Origin: Dentipellis sp. KUC8613
Taxonomy: Eukaryota > Basidiomycota > Agaricomycetes > Russulales > Hericiaceae
Length of the DNA: 64,000 bases
Reading direction: 5' to 3'
Assembly: GCA_002286715.1 (NCBI GenBank)
Contig: NSJX01000001.1
Span: 1,347,925-1,411,924, forward strand
A model generated the notes under the pieces. It worked only from the letters and a program-made list of their open reading frames with translations. It had not been told where the DNA came from and searched no databases. A program made the position numbers and the translations under genes. Of this stretch, positions 10,873 to 23,280 are shown one piece after another. Numbering within the stretch: the first letter of the stretch is position 1; the number at the start of each line of letters is the position of its first letter.

Positions 10873-13800
10873 TCAGGGGTAGAACGAGGTGCCCTCGAGG
10901 ACACTCGGTGTTGGGATAGTGATAGGTGTCTCCTCGGCATCGTCATCCTATGGGTCGTCATGTCAGTCTAAATTGAAGGTCTGACAATAGATTACGCACT
11001 TGAATATTACGTCCGAAGTGTTTCGACAACTTCTCGATGACGAGACTGTACGGGAGATGCTGTGTCAATTTCCTATATAAGCAGGGTTAGTAGTTGCCCC
11101 TGCCAGTGAGCTATATGGTACATACCGCCGAGGCTGGACATTGAGCGAGTGCCGAGCGTCCAGAGCGGAATCGAGCACATTAGAAGAGTGTGCACCCTCG
11201 CTTAGCGACAGCTTGATGGAGTACTCCTTGTCCGACTTGCCACGTCCATGATTACGCTCATACAGCTCAAACCTGCAATATCATGGTTAGTTTCAGCGCC
11301 GCGCATGGTCGCATTGACTCCTACGTTATATGAGACTGAAGCAGAAAGGTATCAGTATCTCTCATAAAGAACAACAGACGAAACACGCACAGCATAGTCT
11401 AGCTCAGGGATCCGACGATTGGCGATGGGCAAGCCAGAAAGGAGAACCAGGTTGACCAAAGTATGGATGTGGCTTTCCTTGGTGAAATAGTACGTCAAGG
11501 AACTTCCGCCACTGTTTCGCGCGGTTTCGAGGTCTTCGACAACCTTCCGAAGAAGAGGCAAGGAAGTGAGGACTCCAATCTCCTCCCTAATCGCAATGTG
11601 ATCAGTCAGGATTGCAATAGCGGTAGAGAGGGAGACATACTTCTCGTCCGGGTCGATACCATACTCCTGGGGTGCCACGAGGTCGAAAAGCGCCTTTGCA
11701 CGACCGTACAGCTCGTGGAGTTTCCGATCGTGCGGCTGAGCTCCGTCCTTCCCACCATTCTCGTCGAAGATGGCGAACAAAAACGTGCGATGGTGGAGTG
11801 CACAATATTTGATGGTATCGTACAGCTCGGAAACCTGAAATCGGCGTTATGAGAAAGAGCATGGACAGTCTCGAAGGTGCTTACTCTGGAGGGATCGAAC
11901 TTCTCAGGCTTGACGTCGCAGAAGTCCTCGAAAAGCTTCTCCCAACGCTCCCGGAACAACCAAGGCTCGTCCCCGCAGCACCTGGGCGCTTCTGTCAGGT
12001 TTTCTAAGAAATTCACCATTCACTGGTGCGCACCATCGTTCCTGAATTTTGTCAACATCCATCGTCTCGAAATTCTTGTGCATGATGGCACGGAAGGAGC
12101 TGAGGAGCTCGATCACTTCCTGGAGATAAAAATTCAGTACTCGAAATTCCGTCGCACATTTCTCACCAACCTTGACAACCTCTACCGGCTCTTTTTTCAT
12201 GCTCTTCGGCCAGGTCAGTTCAGGCCTCTTCTCCGGCTCTCCCGGACGGAGGAGGATCTTCAGACGTTTCTTGACGTCGTCCATCAAATCTTTGGCCGCA
12301 TTTGAGTCGTCGAGCAGGTCCTTGCGGACGATGAGTTTGAGGGGCTCGCGGTGGTCACGAGGCGGCGTGGAGTGCTTTGAAGAAGGCGTATACGGCGCAT
12401 AGCCATCTGCGGAGGACACAGACGACCGGGCACTTGCAGCAGAGCTGGTCGAGGAGTAAGAGGGCTGCTGGTTGTCCAAAAGCGCCGCTGCGAAAATCTC
12501 TGCAGAGGCGATGACACGTCGCTCCGAAGAGGTGTAGATCTGATGTGATAACGACCACTTTAGCAACGACACCAATTTTACCGGCACCTGACTGGAAACG
12601 AGGACGCACCTTCACGTTATCGAGCGCTCCTTTGTCTGACGGTCCAAAGAGATCACTGAGCTGAAGCACGTTCGTGAGATGTGAGGAAGCTTACTCATTA
12701 TGGAGATATCTTTCTTCATGTTCTCGCCGAGGTCCCTGGACTGGTACCTGGCCGAATGGGTAAATTCCCCGCCCCACTTAAATACCAGCGTAAGCTTCGT
12801 CAAACTTCTCGTCCGACCCGCCTGCTTCTTCGAGTACACCGGCTTTAGTTGTGCCTTCGTCCCCGGGAGCTCGATTTTGCTAAACAGTGCATTATTCAAA
12901 AGCGTCAACTTGGCCAGATCTTCGCCGTCGGCTCCGAGGCTTTTCGCCTCGCCTACGGCAATGGCTATTAGGCTCAGCTGCTCCCGCTCTCGGAGGATGA
13001 TCTCCTCCTTCTCGCCATTCAGAAGCCGTACAAACGGCTGAGTCCAGCTCTCTCCGATGGGAAAGTTGAACTTCAGCTTCTGCTTGGGCGTGCGGTCCGC
13101 ATGGCGGAAGACGGTTACGTTGGCCTTCAGCAACCAAGTAGACGACTCCTGTGTCGTTGTCTCCGATGAAATCAAAGGACGAGTAGGTGAAGCTGACACT
13201 TGTACACAGAAAGCCGCCAGGATCTCTGCCGCTCTGTCTACGAAAGAAGTGAGCTGTGAGCTTGAGAACGACATGAGGTACGGGAACAACAGCAATGCAT
13301 ACCATAATAGGACTCGTTCCCTTTGACAAAGCTCCAGCCGTTGACATCGATCACTCGACTCCGCGTGCCGTTGTCGTAGCGCAGCATGTCGAAGCCGCAC
13401 ACGTTTTGTCCGAACCCTTCGCAAATCCTGGCTGCCCACGATTTCTCTTCATCGCTGAGGTGCGTGATAAATCTAAAGTGGAAGACATCGGTCAATGACA
13501 TCATCGTTTCGCAGAGAATGGACGATGCATACCGGATCTCTTTCCCCTCCGTGTTTCGCCTCACCACGCCATCGACAACGGGTGACTTGCGAGTCTCTGC
13601 ATGGGTGTAGTCTTTGCCGACGGTGTAGACTTTGATGTCTTCTGAATTATCGACGTCGATAAATTCTTCATAAATGTATGAACCGTCGGTTCGGGGATGG
13701 TGAAGAGATGAGTCCATGTCGCTGCTTTTGTTGCCAACCTAAGATCATGATATATATAAGGGCCATGTATAGCGGACGAGATAGGCGCACCTTGCGGAAC

Positions 13801-14572
13801 AGACGACGGCCGCCTCCCCCTCGGAAATAAATATAGACATTGTGGTCTTCGCCGCTCACTGGCTTCTCCACGAAAGGTTTCTCCATGACTTTGCCGTCGA
13901 TGATAATAGCATCTCCGTCTTCTCTCAGAGTCACTTCCGGAGTAACCTGAAATCCTCCGAGCGTGATGTTAAGTTTTTTCTTCATATGCTGCTTTAGTTC
14001 TTCATCGACCTTCGGACCTCCATCCCTTGACACCTCCAGGCGTTTAGGAGTTGGCACGTTCAGATGATCGAGAATCTGGCCGACAAGTCTCCGGTCCCAT
14101 AGAAGTGCTTGCGGAATCAGTTCGTTTATGCACAGAGGGTTCCGAAGCTTGACGTAGGAGATAGCTTTATCTAGCGGGAAATCGGTAGAAAAGAATGATA
14201 TAAGAACATCGCATCTGGGCCAGTTCTCAACGTCTGTACATCGCTGTCAACCCGCCGTCTGTCAAAGATAGAAGACTGCACACCTTCATCGAGAATAACC
14301 TTGTCCCCGAAAACTTTCACCTCGATCGCGCCTCGTGCACGGTCGACTATCCGCGTCAAGATCTCCCGCATGGCCTTTGACCTGGCCTTGATATCCATGG
14401 CACATACTCCGAGAACCAGCGGTGGCTTTCCGCTGTCTGACAGATGAAGAAGGTCTAGGTGCGAACCTGTCGGAGAAGGCGAAGAAGACCTGGTGAAGAT
14501 AGAGCTTGACCGGGGAGACTGCTTTTCAGGAGAATGAAGCAGCGAAAAGCGTGAAGGCCTGTCCCAATGCAT
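10873..14572 (-). CDS. Vip1/Asp1-type diphosphoinositol pentakisphosphate kinase (PPIP5K)
   Basis: Bifunctional inositol pyrophosphate enzyme: an N-terminal ATP-grasp kinase makes 1-InsP7/InsP8 and a C-terminal histidine-acid-phosphatase-like domain removes them. Kinase features include [20 protein letters not shown] near the start, [48 protein letters not shown] and [18 protein letters not shown]. The phosphatase domain has [19 protein letters not shown], where the RHADRTPK motif carries the catalytic histidine. The last exon ends [12 protein letters not shown]. There are more than ten exons. Start 14572 gives [17 protein letters not shown]; an acceptor-like CTTTTTCAG immediately precedes it, so an upstream 5' exon is possible. 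The gene is divergent from the Ccc2-like ATPase, sharing about 380 bp. Confidence 0.92.
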
Positions 14573-14699
14573 ACTGAAAAAGGTCAATGGAACCAGCCAG
14601 AGAAGAGCTTCTTGATGTCGTCAAAGTCGTTATGCGAGTCTAGAATGTGCAGCCGAGGCTCATAAGGAGAACCCGAGCCTGGTGGGGTACGGTGACAAT

Positions 14700-14720
14700 A
14701 TGTCTTCACTTTCAAGACAT
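14700..14720. repeat. 7-bp perfect inverted repeat in divergent promoter
   Basis: ATGTCTT and AAGACAT arms flank a 7-nt loop (CACTTTC). It lies midway between the start codons of the Vip1-like gene (14572, -) and the copper ATPase (14956, +). Its role is unknown; it could be a dimeric factor site. Confidence 0.4.
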
Positions 14721-14955
14721 TGCCTTTTTGAAATCTTGACAAGCGCGGGGCTCCGGACCGGAACCATGCCCCGCTTTCAGCGTGCACGTGACTGATGAGG
14801 CATTTGTGCGCACATTTGGCGTCGCTGACGCGCACATCAGGGCCTCTAGTCGACATAACCGGCGATATTTAAAGCCTCAGACACGCACAAAATGCCTCAC
14901 ACCCGACTGACCGCACCCCCTCCACCCCAATCCCTCTTTTTTCTCTGGGGGCGAA

Positions 14956-17900
14956 ATGACGAGCGCTATATCAGCAATCCATTCTTGGGCCACCATCCAT
15001 GATTCGAACCTCCCAGGTCCTGTCCACACCACCCCGGACGGCAACGACGGGCTCATCACCACCGTCTTCATTAGTAATCTTCACTGCAGCAGGTGCGTCT
15101 CGTTGCTCGATATTGAACTTGCTTCTGACCTCGCCGGATGCAGTTGTGTACGCACGCTCGAGGAAACGTTAAGCTCCCTCACCCCCGTCCCGACCTCCGT
15201 CGAAGTCTCCGTCGTCTCTCAATGTGTGACCGTTCACCACGACACCGGACTGACTCCCGAGGCGCTTGCTTCTGCCATTGAAGACGCTGGCTTCGACGTG
15301 GCTATTCCTCCGGAAGCAGGGCCTTCCACCCGTACGGACATTCGTCAACGGACGACCTCGTTCCTGTCAATCAGACGCCGACGGCATGTGGATCAATGTA
15401 CCGTCTGCAAAAGAAGTCTGGGGTACGAAGATTCTCCAGCTGGGTACGAGGCGACGCAGACGGAACAGCACGCGCACGATATAGGTGTAATCACGGAGAA
15501 ACCTACTGTCCCCGCTCTTATATCCTCCTACGAAGATGGCGCGCGGGGTCCATTCACCCTCACACTTTCGATTGGCGGAATGACTTGTGCCTCCTGCAGT
15601 AACACCATAACACAGGCGTTGACCGAACTTCCTGGAGTATCCGACGTAGCAGTCTCCCTGTTGGGGAACTCCGCGACCCTGACGTTGGAACGGAAAGACC
15701 TTGTGGAACAGGCCATCACAGCTGTAGAAGACGGCGGGTATGAGGCCGAGGTTGTGAGTTTGCTCTCGGCGAAGTCGACTAGCTCACCCAAACCGATCGC
15801 GGAAGGACCATATGTATTGACGTTGTCCATTGGAGGCATGACCTGCGCTTCATGTTCTTCGACTATCACTAGACTTCTCTCCGAGCTTGAGGATGTCTCC
15901 GAAGTGTCAATAAACCTACTCGCAAATTCCGGGTCTGTCGTCATCAAGAGCAAGGAGTTAGCTGCGAAGGTTACCGAGACGATCGAGGATGCTGGCTATG
16001 ACGCCACTATCAGTAGTCTCGAGCCTGTGAAGCGCTCTACAACGGAACGTTTGGGGACGGAGACAGGATTGCGCACCGTAAGGATACGCGTTGAAGGAAT
16101 GTTTTGCGAGTACGTCCTTGCGGTCTAGTTGTTGGCATGGAATCTAACATCATTTTTTTTCTATCCCAAGACACTGTCCTGATAAAGTGGCAGTTGCATT
16201 AGAACAGTTTAGCCCGCGGGTGTCTGTCGAGAAACCCACCAGGAGGCTTCATGATCCTGTTTTCCAAGTCACATATCAGCCATCCGCCCCGACACTCACC
16301 ATCCGTACCATCGTCAATGCCATGGCTTCAGCAAACTCCCCGCCTTTCAATGTTTCCATCGAGAGGCCGCCTTCTTTGGAAGACCGTGCGCGTGCCATGC
16401 AGATTCGCGAGCAACGCCATCTTCTAAACCGACTCATATTTGCCATTATCGTTGCGATCCCGACGTTCATAATTGGCATTGTCTATATGAGTCTCGTGCC
16501 GAAGAACGACTCTACCAAGGCTTTCTTCATGGCGCCCATGTGGACAGGAAATGCGTCTCGAATTCAGTGGGCCCTGTTCTTCCTGGCCACCCCAGTGATG
16601 TTCTACAGCGCCGGAATATTCCACCGACGGAGTATCAAGGAGATTTATGCACTGTGGCGAAAGGGAAGTAGAACGCCTGTGTGGAAACGATTTGTCCGAT
16701 TCGGTAGCATGAATCTTCTGGTCAGTTGATGTTATCCATAGTTGCTTGCACCTACTGATGATGACGGTTGCAGGTTTCCGCTGGCGTCTCAGTGGCCTAT
16801 TTTTCATCTATCGTATTGCTCGCTCTTGCCGCGTCTCAAAGTCCAGCCTCTGATGGAATGGGCGATACGACAACATACTTTGACTCCGTTGTATTCTTGG
16901 CCATGTTTTTACTAATGGGTACGCGGTATCAGACACTGCCCAAGCAGATTTATTGACTGATATGATCTCTGACAGGTCGTTACATGGAGGCTTACAGCAA
17001 AGGTCGTACGGCTGACGCCATCACAAGTCTAGGGAAGTTGCGGCCCACCCAGGCGCATCTGGTCGTCCCCGAATGGGCAGCGGACTCTCCTCCACGTTAC
17101 GCATCCATCGGCGACGATGTCGAAAAAGGGGACAGTGAAGCGGAGGCGGATTCATATCAAGCCAAGCCTGGCTACACCATACAGCCCGTCCCCGTTGACA
17201 TGCTGGATATTGGAGACATCGTTCGCGTTCAGAACGGGTCAACCCCGCCCGCTGATGGCACGGTGGTCACTGGAGAGACGGCTTTCAATGAGAGCTCCCT
17301 GACTGGAGAGTCCAAGCCAATCAAGAAGGTGCCCGGGGATCCTGTTTTCCTCGGGACAATCAACGAGTCGCACCCCGTGGACGTCCGGATCGACGCAATT
17401 GGAGGCGAAACTATGTACGTCTCGAATTTCTTTCGGCGTTGATACCTTGTCTTGACGATGCCTTCGTCCTTTAGGCTCGACCACGTGATGAAAGCAGTTC
17501 GTGATGGCCAAACAAAACGCGCACCCATAGAGAGAGTCGCGGATCTTCTCACAGGATACTTCGTTCCAGTGGTCACACTGCTGGCGATTCTCACTTGGAT
17601 CATATGGTTGAGCCTTGGTGAGAGCGGCGTCCTGCCTCCGGATTACCTAGACATCGACGTGGGAGGATGGCGTGAGTCCACTCCCTGAAATCAGACAGGA
17701 TATTCACTGACGTTCCAAATGGCTGGTACCATAGCTATCTGGTCGCTCGAGTTTGCCATTGCCGTCTTCGTCGTGGCGTGTCCTTGCGGCATCGGCTTGG
17801 CAGCACCCACGGCATTACTGGTCGGTTCCGGCATGGCCGCTAAATTTGGCATCTTAGCACGAGGCGGCGGCGAGGCGTTCCAGGAGGCAGCGCAGCTCGA

Positions 17901-19273
17901 TGTAATCGTGTTCGACAAGACGGGGACATTAACCCAAGGAGAAGAGCCGCGCGTTACCGATATTGAAGAACTATTCGATGCGGGTCCGTGGAAGCGGGAG
18001 AGCGTCCTCGGAATGGCGGCGGAGATCGAGTCTTCGAGTACACATCCTCTCGCGCGGGCCATCCGGACATATTGCGGGGAAGCAGGTGCTCTGCAGGCTG
18101 TCGGATCTTCAGTCGAGGAACGCCCCGGTCGTGGTTTGAAGGCGCACTTCCAGGCGCAGCGCTGCACTGTTATAATTGGCAATGAGCAATGGATGAATGA
18201 GCACCGGGTGGCGATACCAGCCGAAGCTGACAACTGTCTGGAGACCTGGAAGAGCGATGGCAAGAGCGTCGTGCTGTTGGCGGCACGAGACGAAGCTGAT
18301 GGCACAGACGTCGACTCGAAGCCTTTTAGGCCGCTGGTACTGTTCGCTGTCGCGGATCCTGTCCGGCCCAATGCCCACGCCGTGATCTCTCGTCTGCAGT
18401 CGCAGGGTCTGACCACTTGGATGATCACTGGCGATAACCTCGTGACCGCTAAGGCTGTGGCAAGGATTGTGGGTATCCCCGAAACTAATGTTATCGCTGG
18501 AGTTCTACCGCAGGAGAAGGTAGATTTCAACATTGATTCACTATGGGAAATACTGACAACGAATGTCTCTATAGGCGGAGAAAGTGCGATGGCTTCAAGA
18601 GACTGGCGTGAAGAAGGTTTCTAGATGGCAAAGGGCTTTCGGCAATCGCTTGAACGAGCGCTGCATCGTGGCGATGGTTGGCGATGGGATTAATGACGCT
18701 CCGGTGAGTCTCTCCCGCCCGCGCTCCCAAGTACGTGTACTCAGGGCTATGCAGGCATTGGCATCGGCAGATGTCCCTATCGCCATTGGATCGGGCAGTA
18801 AGTTATATTTCTAGAGCTCGACGTTTGCCGTCCTTGCGTGCTGACGTGTTGCCCATAGGTGATGTAGCTCTGTCAAGCGCTGCATTCATCCTTATATCCT
18901 CGGATCTCCAAAGCCTCCTGACCTTAATTGATCTCGCGCGCACTGTCTTTAGGCGCGTCAAGTTCAATTTTGTGCGTAGCTTGTCTCCACCTGTCTTCCG
19001 TTTGAGCTTAAACGACTTGTGCTCCAGCTCTGGGCCGTCATGTACAACCTGGCTGCCCTGCCGATCGCCGCAGGCGTCATCTACCCGGCGGGGCACGCCA
19101 GACTGAATCCTGTTTGGGGCTCTCTTGCTATGGCACTTTCGTAAGTCTGTCAGCCAAGACCGCGACATCGCATCTACATATGCTGATACACTTTCCTTTC
19201 TCCATTTAGGTCGGTCTCGGTTGTGTGCAGTTCACTTGTCCTTAAGTTGTATAGACCTCCGGCAACGAGATGA
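14956..19273 (+). CDS. Copper-transporting P1B-type ATPase, Ccc2/ATP7 family
   Basis: Golgi copper pump that loads secreted cuproenzymes such as multicopper ferroxidases and laccases. The N-terminal copper sites, in order, are: a divergent one (FISNLHCSRCVSLL), two canonical HMA domains each with GGMTCASC, and a fourth (VEGMFCEHCPDKV) whose CxxC is split by the first intron. Between the first and second is an extra CTVCKRS. The ATPase core has TGES, the transport motif ACPCGIGLAAPTA, the phosphorylation motif DKTGTLTQG, SSSTHPLARA, and the hinge GDGINDAP. It ends VLKLYRPPATR. About eleven exons: 14956-16109, 16172-16722, 16774-16918, 16977-17413 and so on to 19210-19273. The intron at about 18520-18573 restores PQEK/AEKVRWLQETG. 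It is convergent with the GCP3-like gene. Confidence 0.95.
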
Positions 19274-19418
19274 TCCTACCTTGATATCTAGATCGTGAAT
19301 ACTTATCTATGACACTTGTAACCCACATGATGCCGATTCACGATAATACATTATACATGCTATAATACACTCCAACATGCATCGCTTATACAATATATAT
19401 AGTGAACGTCTGCGCCAT

Positions 19419-22400
19419 CTATTTCTTCGACCGATAGAAGTCGGAGAATGAGAGACGAATGGCAAGGAACCGACAGTCGAGGTCTGGGTGGCTTTGGAGA
19501 TTGTGAATGATCGTATGGACCTTGTCAGAGAACGCGCCATGGTATTCTTGTACTTGCCCCAAGATTCGGTCCAACTGCTCGGAAGAGTGTGGACTATCCA
19601 GTTTCTGGTCGGTTGTGTATACGCCCTAAAGACAAAGATGAGACCAGATCGATATTCGAGTCCGAGGTTCGGAAACCTACGCGCTCCTGGTCCCGCTGGC
19701 TGTCTCGTCGAGCGGATTCCGTCAGACAATAGTTATAGAAATTGTCCTGGTTCAGAAGGTCAGCCAGTGCGATGGACCCTTCAAATGAACTAGTGTTTAC
19801 TGTTGCGTCTCGGAATTGCAGAACTGTCGTCAGTGTATCACGGACTTGGTTCAACAGGTTTTCCTGGGGTTTGGTTCAGGATCATTTCTCCAGGACGATG
19901 GTTCAATCCAGCGTACCTCTTTCCCTGCTTTCGGGCTAAGGAGCAGGATTTTCTTGACCATGCGGTCGAGGTAGGAGCGGTGAGCATCTATAAGACCATC
20001 CAGATCGCCTTCTTTATCCTGGATGTAGTCTAGAAGGCTCTTCCAGGAACACTCGATGACGTCGAGTTGGCAATAAGCCTCCATCTGTCGAATGAAGTGG
20101 ATCATCTCGGACACGACGACGCGGATCTTGTGCCATTCCTGCTCGAGCTCTGGAATCATCAGTACAGGCACAAGCCAAAACAGAACCGCAATCACCAGGT
20201 AAGTGTATGAACATCCGTGTGCCATTCACTACCCTCATCCAGGCCTTGGTGAGTGTGCTTTCAATGCGCTTGAGCTTCCAGAGATGGTTGAACAGTTTCA
20301 GGTACTTGACCATGGACTCCGGATCCAGGACCGTGTCAATCGGTGCGTCCACTTTGTACTCCAGTGTGAACACGTCCCACCCGATTTCCCCGTGAGTGTA
20401 TTCAAGCATGCGAGCATCGAGTCTGCGAAGGACATCCGGAGGGTCGCTCTGTGCGTTCGAAGATCGGATGGCGGTCTCTAAGGTCGCCGTTAAGTTGTGG
20501 CGATAGAGGGTGTTCGCTGGGCGGGATAAATTCGGCCTGTTTCGCCGTTATGAGCTCAGTGGAAGGATACAGAGTGAATTACGAACCCAAGTGTCTCCAT
20601 CAACTGATCGGCAAAGTCCCCATGGCCTAAGAATAGGTAGTTCTTCAGTGCCTTTAGATGATCTAGCAGGCGGAATTTCTCGAAGAATACGTCAAAGAGG
20701 CGCTGGCTGGCTATTCGATATGCAGCATCGATGGACCGCTCAAGACCAGAAATATCGCTATACTGAAGAGCTATGTAGACGTGATCAGACACAGGAGCAG
20801 TTCACTGCCATGATAACTTACTACTTCCGGTGCTGTTCAGCTTTTCGCGCGTGGCTATCCAATCGGTGTCATGGCAGCTGTACCGAATGAAGTTCAAGCT
20901 TTTACCGGTTGAGAATATCTGTCAAGTAACCTATCAGGACTGTTGATGGAGATAAGCTAGCCTAATCCAACCTTTCGTCCGAAGCCTTCACCAACAAATG
21001 TTGGTAACATCTCCTTCTGGAATCGGTACTTGGTTTCCCATAGCCGCAAGCCGCTCTCCCGCTCATCAGACAGATCGTCCTGATCGCCTGCCAATCCGCC
21101 AAAGCCTCCGTCTCCAGAGGGCTGGCCGAATGCTCCGGGGTGGTTGACGTATTGCAGATGCGCGAGCTCTGGATCCACAGCAACGAAGAACTCCGCATAC
21201 GGGTCAGATAGCTCCCCGGAGAGAAGCCACTTGTGCAGAATCTCAAAGAAGGGCTTGGAAACCTGTTGGGTATATCAGTGGCTTGCTAATCGCCGAGGAT
21301 TAACGATGGGAAGGTACCTCTTCTAGGAGCTGATCAGTGAACCGCCTGACAAATGGGTCCCCATTCTCTGCATAGCTATGGATGAGGTTCACAAGGGCAC
21401 CACCCTGCGTATCTATGCCGCATTAGACAACTGAGAAGCTAGATGCATAAGCCTCCGTACCTCGGGCAGCCTCCACGCAGACGCTCATCATTCGCATGCG
21501 CAGTCTCCATTCGTCAACCCAGACGTCAAGACGCTTCAAGGTCAACCCAGTTTCTGCCAGGCGGATGTCGTCACCGAAACCGTTCGGTTGGTCGTCATCA
21601 GTCGTAGGTGATTTGAGTAATGTTGCCATTTGTGATTCGAGGACGGCAATGAGTCGATAATACTCCGTCAGCTGGGACTGCAAGTGGTGGCAAAGGCTCT
21701 GCTCAATCATTCCTATCCCCGATTTCTGTTCCTGCTCTTGGATGAAACGGTCAACTAGGGTATATAAATGGCCAACTTCTGACAGTCGATGAATAAGTGC
21801 TTTCACAGGTTGCGAAATGGAGTATCCCTAACATTATGAGTAAGACAGGCAAAATGACTGTATAGTCAATGATGCTTACACTTTCTTCGACGAATACGAG
21901 CTTCATGCCTGTATCATCATTGTCGGGGGGTGAAAATCGAATGTATTTCCCGGAGATGCCCTGCAGAAGGTATAATGTATCCCGCAGTAGCAAGTCTTCG
22001 GGTATGTGGGACTTTCCTGACAACACCATCTGGAACTGGGTATTATATCCATTTGAAAGTAAGAACTTACCAGATCGCAGACGATATTCCCTCAGGAGCT
22101 CCGCCTTCGATTTTCCTCTTGGAGGTAATTTATTCGTAGGGGTTGATATGGACGTCTGTGGGGCGTGGTTCGAGCGGATGGGAGGTGGTGGCGCTAATGA
22201 CGGTAAGAATGTAGACTTGGCGGTGGATGGCCGAGGGGATGAAGCCAAGGTATGCAGGAAAAGCAGAGCATCGTGTTTCCTAGAAAGGATCGGCTGGAAC
22301 GCGTCAACAAACAGTTGACACGAGAGAAGGGAAACGAATTACCTGTTCTAAAAGCCGAGACAACAAGTTGGTGAACTGCAACGAAGCGACACCATCCGGT

Positions 22401-22768
22401 CGTGTCTGTACGACTGTATGGCGTGAATTCAAGTTCCGAGTTTGAGTTTCAGACCATACTCACGATGGCGTTTCACGAGCTCGGATAGATGTCCAATGTC
22501 AGTCTCTGAAGACTGGCCGATGTGGCTGCAAGTGGATCAACGGACTTGAAGGGACGCGAGGGGCATCCGCGTACCTATTGAGGATATCTGTGCAATGCGT
22601 GATCAATTCATTTTTCAGAGAGTCGTTCTGTCTTGATTGCGGTACACATGAGAGTACAAGAGACTCGAGAGAGGACAGAGATGAAGACATGTTTGATGAA
22701 CAGACGCGAATATTGGACGCGTCTGTCCGAGTCGGACGCGCGTTAGTAGACGCGCTGCTCAAACTCAT
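19419..22768 (-). CDS. Gamma-tubulin complex component 3 (GCP3/Alp6/Spc98 family)
   Basis: Spc97/Spc98-family subunit that helps form the gamma-tubulin nucleation complex at spindle pole bodies. GCP3 rather than GCP2 is indicated by LLRDTLYLLQGISGKYIRF in the N-terminal grip region, by EIGWDVFTLEYKVDAPIDTV with LKLFNHLWKLKRIESTLT in the C-terminal grip region, and by the end RFLAIRLSFSDFYRSKK, which matches the GCP3 'RFLSFRLDFNEHY' type end. Other conserved pieces are LLDHLKALKNYLFLGHGDFA and LECSWKSLLDYIQ-like sequence. Many short introns are present. Start 22768 gives MSLSSASTNARPTRTDASNI. The stop is 146 bp from that of the copper ATPase on the other strand. Confidence 0.88.
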
Positions 22769-23280
22769 TGACACACGTACTTTCGCACGGGGTCGATCGG
22801 ATCGGGGGCCGTGTACCGGTAATGGGACAGTCCGTTAAATCCTCGGCACGGGGCCTTTTTCTCTCAGCCAGACCAACCGGTCGCCATCCACACCCTGTCT
22901 GGCCACTGTAATCACGCTCCTTTCGCCACTGAAACCTGTTCTCTCAGGTCCCTGTACGTGTCAAGGACATGACCGGTATGGCCTATTCCGCAAAACAAGT
23001 CCCTCGTGCTTGCAGGCATCATACTTCGTGCCAATCAAGGACCATACTTGGATGTCAGGTGGGATCCCGCGGAGTTTGCTCTTACCGTCGGCGGTCGCTC
23101 TGATCTTAAGAAGCCACGCAGGGGCGCCATCTGTTTACCCTTTCGTGGCACCTCTTCATCTATTTAAGAACCGCCGCCCCTCGCTTGCGTGACTGCTGCA
23201 CAACGCTTCGGCTTTCGGACCACTCCGTGGTTTCTCTCCCTCGACGCGTACTTTGATAACCACGAACGCTCAACCGAAGG
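22769..23280. other. Divergent promoter region (GCP3-like / acyl-CoA ligase)
   Basis: About 510 bp between two divergent start codons. It contains one CCTCGG hexamer at about 22837, the core of the filamentous-fungal fatty-acid-response site. One copy is close to chance expectation. No gene is seen. Confidence 0.3.

Noticed and set aside
14584..14856. Minus-strand 90-residue frame directly upstream of the Vip1-like start
   Set aside because: It shows no similarity to PPIP5K N-termini and probably represents 5' untranslated sequence, although a 5' exon is not excluded.
15001..15025. tRNA B-box-like GGTTCGAATC on the minus strand
   Set aside because: It lies inside the first exon of the copper ATPase, and no A-box or cloverleaf could be built around it.
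22837..22842. Single CCTCGG fatty-acid-response hexamer before the acyl-CoA ligase
   Set aside because: One hexamer in 500 bp is near chance expectation and gives no real support for regulation.
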